Origin: a bacterium
GTDB taxonomy: Bacteria > Patescibacteriota > Saccharimonadia > Saccharimonadales > UBA4665
Assembly: GCA_021800155.1 (NCBI GenBank)
Contig: JAJYZG010000009.1
Coordinates: 1 to 34,905, forward strand
DNA: 34,905 bases
Reading direction: 5' to 3'
Shown: positions 30,932 through 34,905 of the stretch, one piece after another
How the letters are laid out: the number at the start of each line of letters is the position of its first letter
How positions within the stretch are numbered: the stretch's first letter is position 1
Program-made: the position numbers and the translations under genes
Notes under the pieces: model-generated
What the model saw: the letters and a program-made list of their open reading frames with translations, nothing else
The model's database searches: none
What the model was told of the DNA's origin: nothing

Positions 30932-33900
30932 ATGATTGGTGTTAGTTTGCGACGTCACGTTTTCGGGCTAGGTGTACATCTTCGGTCAAAAAGCCTACGT
31001 TTTAAACTAGAGCTTGCCGGTCTGATTGTTATCTTACCGCTTGCCGGCTTGTTTATATTATTCTGGCTCAGCTCGCCCAATTATCATTTGTCAGACGCAG
31101 CCCGACTATTAATCGGCCCGGGCGATACCGCTATGCAAAAGGAACTTAGCTATCATTCTAAACAAGCCGCCTTCTATCTCAACCAAAAAGGCATGTCGGC
31201 TCTATCGAGCACTAGCAGCTTGTCCATCGGGGGTAATTTCAGCTCTACCCTGCCATCTAAATTAAGCCGCGGGATGACGATCTATGACGATACCAGCGGA
31301 CTATCTTTTAGTATCATCCCCGAGATTAATGCCGCTAATGGCAAAGAAGTTGGCGGCCATATAGTTTATCCGTCCGGCAGCGGCATCCAGGCGGTCTATA
31401 CCGTCTTAAGCGATGGCATTAAAGAAGATCTGATATTAAACCATAGTATTGGTAATAACGCCAGTTATTCATTCGACTTGAAGATCCCGAGCAACATGGT
31501 CGCCCGCCAAAACGGTAACGGCGTAGGCATCTACTCTGCCAATCCAGTACTGTTTGGCAATATTAGCTACGGAAGTCCTCAAGATGAACAAAGAGTGATG
31601 GAAGCCCGGGCTAACGGGCCAAAAGACCACCTGGCCTTTGAACTACTACCGCCCATTATTAATCAAAGCAACGGACATGTTGGCGGGATTGGTGCCGACG
31701 CTAGAGCCGTTTTATCCCTACACGGCAACCGGGTAACAGTTGCCGCCTCTAATTTAAGCCGGCTCAGCTATCCGATATCTATCGACCCGAGCGTGGTAGT
31801 TACTTCCTCGATGTTCACGGCCGGTAATAATGAAGGCGATGTCAGTTTTTCGAACGGTCAACTCAGTGAGGCGGGGTTGACAGGAGGCAGCGTCAGCAGC
31901 TGGAACTATACCAGCGCCGGCGCGAATAACGGCACTACCTTCTCGGCTGGCTTTAATGTGCCGCGCTCAAACTTTGCCAGTGTCGCCTATAACGGTTACT
32001 TATACGTTTTAGGCGGGCAGGCGGCGAGCTCAAGCGGCGGCTGTACATCAGGCAGCGGTCCTTATTACTGCAACGACGTCCAATACGCCGCGATTAACTC
32101 AAACGGCACAATCGGCACCTGGTATTACACCTATAACGGAGTTTCAAGCAGCAGCTATAGCGGCGGGTTTACGCTTGCTAGAACCGGTTTGGCGGCAGTT
32201 ACCTATAACGGCTATTTATATGTCATCGGCGGCCAGGCGGCGAGCTCGACCGGCAGCTGCAGCGCCACTGGCAGTTACTGTAATGACGTCCAGTATGCCT
32301 TAATATGCAACGGTAATAACGCCGGACAGGGCGGCTGTTCTTCAACACCCGGGACAGTCGGAATCTGGAATTCTACCTCAACCTTCTTAACCGCCAGATC
32401 CAGTATGGGCGCAACTGTTTTTAATGATTACCTATATATTGTCGGCGGCCAGACGGCAACTTCAGCTGGAGATTGCACTTCAGGGACCAACCCCTACTAC
32501 TGTAACGGTGTCGAGTTTGCCGTGATTCATGCAGGCGGTACACTCGGCAGCTGGAATTACACAGCAAATAATACTAATAATGGCAGCACATATTCGGGCA
32601 GCGGTGTATTTAGCACCCCTCGCTCAGGAACCAACGCCTTAACCTACAATGGCTACCTCTACATTTTAGGAGGGCAGACGGGTAGTTCAAGCGGTGCCTG
32701 TACTTCCGGCAGTGGGCCGTACTACTGTGATGACGTTCAGTATGCACCGCTTAATAGCAACGGCACCGTCGGCACCTGGAACACTACAAACGCTTTTGTT
32801 AACGGACGCGCATTGCTTGGTGCTACTGTTTATGATGGCTATATCTACATTAGTGGCGGCCAAGTTTATCAGTCTCAGTCCCAATCCTACAGCACTCCCG
32901 GATCGTATACCTTTAGCGTCCCAGGTGGTGTCTCTTCCGTAAACGTTACATTAAATGGAGCCCAAGGAGGTGCCAGCGGTAACGCTGGTTCGGGTGGAGA
33001 TGGAGGAGAGGTATCAGGAACCCTAACCGGCCTAAGCAGTGGCGTAACCTCATTAACGGTTGTAGTTGGCAGCTCCGGTAATAGCGCTTCAGGCGCAACC
33101 GCCGGCGCAGCCAGTAGTTACGGTGGTGGTGGCGCAGGCGGTAACGGATATTCTTATGGTGGTGGTGGCGGTGGTGGTGAAAGCTATATTGAAAACGGCA
33201 CTACTTATCTAGCCATAGCACCTGGGGGTGGCGGTGGTGGGGATACTGCCAGTGGCGGTACGGGCGGCGGGACAACCGGTGCCAGTGGTGGTGGCGGCGC
33301 ACCGGGCGGCGGCGGTACGCAAACGGCTGGCGGTACGGCCGGAAGTGGGGCTACAGCAGGAGCTAGTAACAGCGGCGGTACAGGGGGCAGTGATACAGCA
33401 AAGCATGGTGATGACGGGGGTGGTGGCGGCGGCGGCGGATACTGGGGTGGCGGTGGCGGCGGTGGTGGTTCGGGCACAGGTGCGGGTAGCGGCGGCGGCG
33501 GCTCGGCCTTAGTGCCTAGCGGCGGCAGCACGGCTTCGGGAACGAACTCGGGGAATGGCTCTGTAACTATAACGTGGACTGGTCCTAGTTACTATAGCGA
33601 TACCCAATACGCCTCCATAAATAGCGATGGTACACTTGAGCCGTGGCAGAGTAGTAACAGTATCAATAGCCCTAGATCGGGCTTGAATGTCTTAGCATAT
33701 AACGGTTATCTCTATTCTCTAGGCGGACAAAATGACTCTAGCGGCGGTGATTGTACTACTGTTACTAGTATATTCTACTACTGTAACGGCATCCAGTATG
33801 CTCAGATCGATCCTGCGGGTATTATTGGAATGTGGACAGCCTCGACTTCTACCTCTAACGGCAGTTTGCCGGTGGCGACAGATGTCGCCACGTCAGTGGT

Positions 33901-34905
33901 ATATAACGGGTACGTTTATGAAATTGGCGGGCATGACGGGACCGGGAGTAAAATGGCAGTAGTGGATTATGCTGCATTATCTAGCAGCGGCGCGCTCAGC
34001 GCTCCGGCAAGCTGCAGCGGTACAGTCGCCGGGGTTTGGTGCGAATCGACTTCGACCTCTAACGGCAGTTTGCCGGTGGCGACAGGTTACGCAACGTCAG
34101 TGGTATATAACGGGTACGTTTATGAGATTGGGGGTGGTACGAGTAGTGGCGCTACGGCAGTGGTGGATTATGCAGCATTATCTAGCAGTGGCGCGCTCAG
34201 CGCTCCGGCAAGCTGCAGCGGTACAGTCGCCGGGGTTTGGTGCGAATCGACTTCGACCTCTAACGGCAGTTTGCCGGTGGCGACAGAAAACGCCACTTCA
34301 GTGGTATATAACGGGTACGTTTATGAAATTGGCGGGTATACAAGTAGTTATACGGCAGTAGTAGATTATGCCGCATTATCTAGCAGTGGCACGCTCAGCG
34401 CTCCGGCAAGCTGTAGCGGTACAGTCGCCGGGATTTGGTGCGAATCGACTTCGACCGCTAACGGCAGTCTGCCGACGGCAGAAGATGACGCCACGTCAGT
34501 GGTATATAACGGCTACGTTTATGAGATTGGGGGGGATACGGTTGGCGTTACGGCGGTAGTTGATTATGCCCCTATAAATAATGGTGGCCCTGGCACAACC
34601 AGCTCGTGGACAGCTTCGACTTCGACCTCTAACGGCAGTCTGCCGGTGGCGACAGAAAACGCCACGTCAGTGGCATATAACGGCTATGTTTATGAGATTG
34701 GGGGGTCTACAAGTAGTGGCTATACGGCAGTTGTGGATTATGCAGCATTATCTAGCAGCGGCGCGCTCAGTGCTCCGGCCAGCTGTAGCGGGACGCTAGT
34801 TGGGGTGTGGTGCGAATCAACTTCGACCGCTAATGGCAGTCTGCCGGTGGGGACAGATGAAGCCACGTCAGTGGTATATAACGGGTACGTTTATGAGAAG
34901 GGGGG
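30932..34905 (+). CDS. giant secreted protein with kelch-like repeats and Gly-rich domain (partial, 3' end missing)
   Basis: Open from the ATG at 30932 to the window end: at least 1324 codons, no stop. AAAGGA precedes the ATG by 3 bases. One hydrophobic helix (residues ~27-46) is a signal or anchor. Residues ~50-285 form a beta-rich domain (GVxEDL-like GIKEDLILNHS; closing LSYPISIDPSV) like the N-terminal region of large secreted Rhs/WapA-type proteins. From ~290 come kelch-like blades, each with YNGYLYVLGGQ, a Cys pair (CTSGSGPYYC) and NGTIGTW. Residues ~653-884 are a glycine-rich domain (starting YTFSVPGGVSSVNVTLNGAQGG) set between blades. From ~965 the blades become near-identical tandem units. 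It probably folds as a beta-propeller outside the cell and binds a ligand or partner cell (inference). The gene is certain; binding partner and total length are unknown. Confidence 0.9.
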   Translation, partial: MIGVSLRRHVFGLGVHLRSKSLRFKLELAGLIVILPLAGLFILFWLSSPNYHLSDAARLLIGPGDTAMQKELSYHSKQAAFYLNQKGMSALSSTSSLSIGGNFSSTLPSKLSRGMTIYDDTSGLSFSIIPEINAANGKEVGGHIVYPSGSGIQAVYTVLSDGIKEDLILNHSIGNNASYSFDLKIPSNMVARQNGNGVGIYSANPVLFGNISYGSPQDEQRVMEARANGPKDHLAFELLPPIINQSNGHVGGIGADARAVLSLHGNRVTVAASNLSRLSYPISIDPSVVVTSSMFTAGNNEGDVSFSNGQLSEAGLTGGSVSSWNYTSAGANNGTTFSAGFNVPRSNFASVAYNGYLYVLGGQAASSSGGCTSGSGPYYCNDVQYAAINSNGTIGTWYYTYNGVSSSSYSGGFTLARTGLAAVTYNGYLYVIGGQAASSTGSCSATGSYCNDVQYALICNGNNAGQGGCSSTPGTVGIWNSTSTFLTARSSMGATVFNDYLYIVGGQTATSAGDCTSGTNPYYCNGVEFAVIHAGGTLGSWNYTANNTNNGSTYSGSGVFSTPRSGTNALTYNGYLYILGGQTGSSSGACTSGSGPYYCDDVQYAPLNSNGTVGTWNTTNAFVNGRALLGATVYDGYIYISGGQVYQSQSQSYSTPGSYTFSVPGGVSSVNVTLNGAQGGASGNAGSGGDGGEVSGTLTGLSSGVTSLTVVVGSSGNSASGATAGAASSYGGGGAGGNGYSYGGGGGGGESYIENGTTYLAIAPGGGGGGDTASGGTGGGTTGASGGGGAPGGGGTQTAGGTAGSGATAGASNSGGTGGSDTAKHGDDGGGGGGGGYWGGGGGGGGSGTGAGSGGGGSALVPSGGSTASGTNSGNGSVTITWTGPSYYSDTQYASINSDGTLEPWQSSNSINSPRSGLNVLAYNGYLYSLGGQNDSSGGDCTTVTSIFYYCNGIQYAQIDPAGIIGMWTASTSTSNGSLPVATDVATSVVYNGYVYEIGGHDGTGSKMAVVDYAALSSSGALSAPASCSGTVAGVWCESTSTSNGSLPVATGYATSVVYNGYVYEIGGGTSSGATAVVDYAALSSSGALSAPASCSGTVAGVWCESTSTSNGSLPVATENATSVVYNGYVYEIGGYTSSYTAVVDYAALSSSGTLSAPASCSGTVAGIWCESTSTANGSLPTAEDDATSVVYNGYVYEIGGDTVGVTAVVDYAPINNGGPGTTSSWTASTSTSNGSLPVATENATSVAYNGYVYEIGGSTSSGYTAVVDYAALSSSGALSAPASCSGTLVGVWCESTSTANGSLPVGTDEATSVVYNGYVYEKG
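33120..33560 (+). repeat. Gly-rich low-complexity segment within the surface protein gene
   Basis: Runs of GGT/GGC codons encode stretches of 6-9 glycines broken by Ser, Thr, Ala and aromatic residues (for example GYWGGGG). It continues a beta-strand module that starts at about 32886 and ends with the strand GSVTITWTG near 33554-33583. The reverse strand reads as a false Pro-rich frame. Confidence 0.85.
33834..34905 (+). repeat. tandem repeats of about 200 bp in the surface protein gene
   Basis: Six units, with the anchor ACCTCTAACGGCAGT (or a variant) at 33851, 34055, 34256, 34454, 34625 and 34826, so periods of 204, 201, 198, 171 and 201 bases. All periods are multiples of three and stay in the reading frame. 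Each unit encodes NGSLPVAT, ATSVVYNGYVYEIGG, TAVVDYAALSSSG and a CSGTVAGVWC pair; the fourth is shortened and lacks the Cys pair. Long stretches are identical in DNA between units. The array runs into the window end. Confidence 0.95.

Noticed and set aside
33205-33531. Proline-rich frame on the minus strand
   Set aside because: It is the exact reverse of the poly-glycine codons of the plus-strand surface protein gene, which has a promoter, ribosome site and continuous frame.
33732-34799. Several plus-strand frames with repeated RPLTAVCRW-type words
   Set aside because: They are out-of-frame readings of the kelch-like tandem repeats. The true frame starts at 30932 and stays open to the window end.
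33834-34905. Regular repeats considered as a CRISPR array
   Set aside because: Units are about 200 bp, in frame and protein-coding, with no short direct repeats and unique spacers and no cas genes.

Overview
The window looks like one contig of a small-genome bacterium of the Candidate Phyla Radiation (Patescibacteria), most likely Candidatus Saccharibacteria (TM7). That assignment is an inference. It rests on short compact genes, many one- or two-helix membrane proteins, an MTB12-like secreted protein of actinobacterial type, a membrane-anchored MurF-type ligase, and a large secreted repeat protein. TGA acts as an ordinary stop (for example at the end of rpmF), so the code is the standard bacterial one. 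No rRNA, tRNA, insertion sequence or CRISPR array was seen.

Layout. 1-382 holds no recognisable gene. 383-6126 (minus strand) carries a stand-alone response regulator, a DedA protein, a secreted phosphoesterase and a methyltransferase. It then carries a three-gene flavin module: an FMN-binding lipoprotein-like protein, the flavin transferase ApbE, and an RnfD-like membrane domain fused to a ferredoxin-NADP-reductase-type domain. 6192-10326 has galU, a 14-helix MFS exporter, an MTB12-like protein and a DMT transporter. 10348-13084 is a minus-strand run of poorly known genes with a membrane-tethered Mrr-type nuclease and an MTH1-like Nudix hydrolase. 13276-17399 is an envelope region: a GT2 glycosyltransferase, a GT-C-like membrane protein, a ricin-lectin/CHAP hydrolase and a small Thr/Ser-rich membrane protein. 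17437-19790 is a MarR regulator followed by a DrrAB-like ABC exporter. 19787-20456 is nickel superoxide dismutase overlapping its processing protease.

20526-30674 is the core: trmD, khpA and rpsP behind a near-consensus promoter; rnc, a Nudix gene, nusB, and a 48-codon rpmF; leuS; and an envelope-linked set of ddl, a murF-like gene and an alpha/beta hydrolase. leuS carries a complete Nudix domain inside its editing region, the most unusual architecture in the window.

30932-34905 (plus strand) is an open-ended gene for a giant secreted protein: an N-terminal membrane anchor, a beta-rich domain, kelch-like propeller repeats interrupted by a glycine-rich domain, then near-identical tandem repeats that run off the window end. 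The end probably marks an assembly break in the repeat.

Two expression styles are visible. Some genes have clear Shine-Dalgarno sequences (methyltransferase, MTB12-like, khpA, rpmF, giant surface protein). At least seven others have a -10-like hexamer only 6-12 bases before the start codon and no Shine-Dalgarno, which suggests leaderless transcripts.
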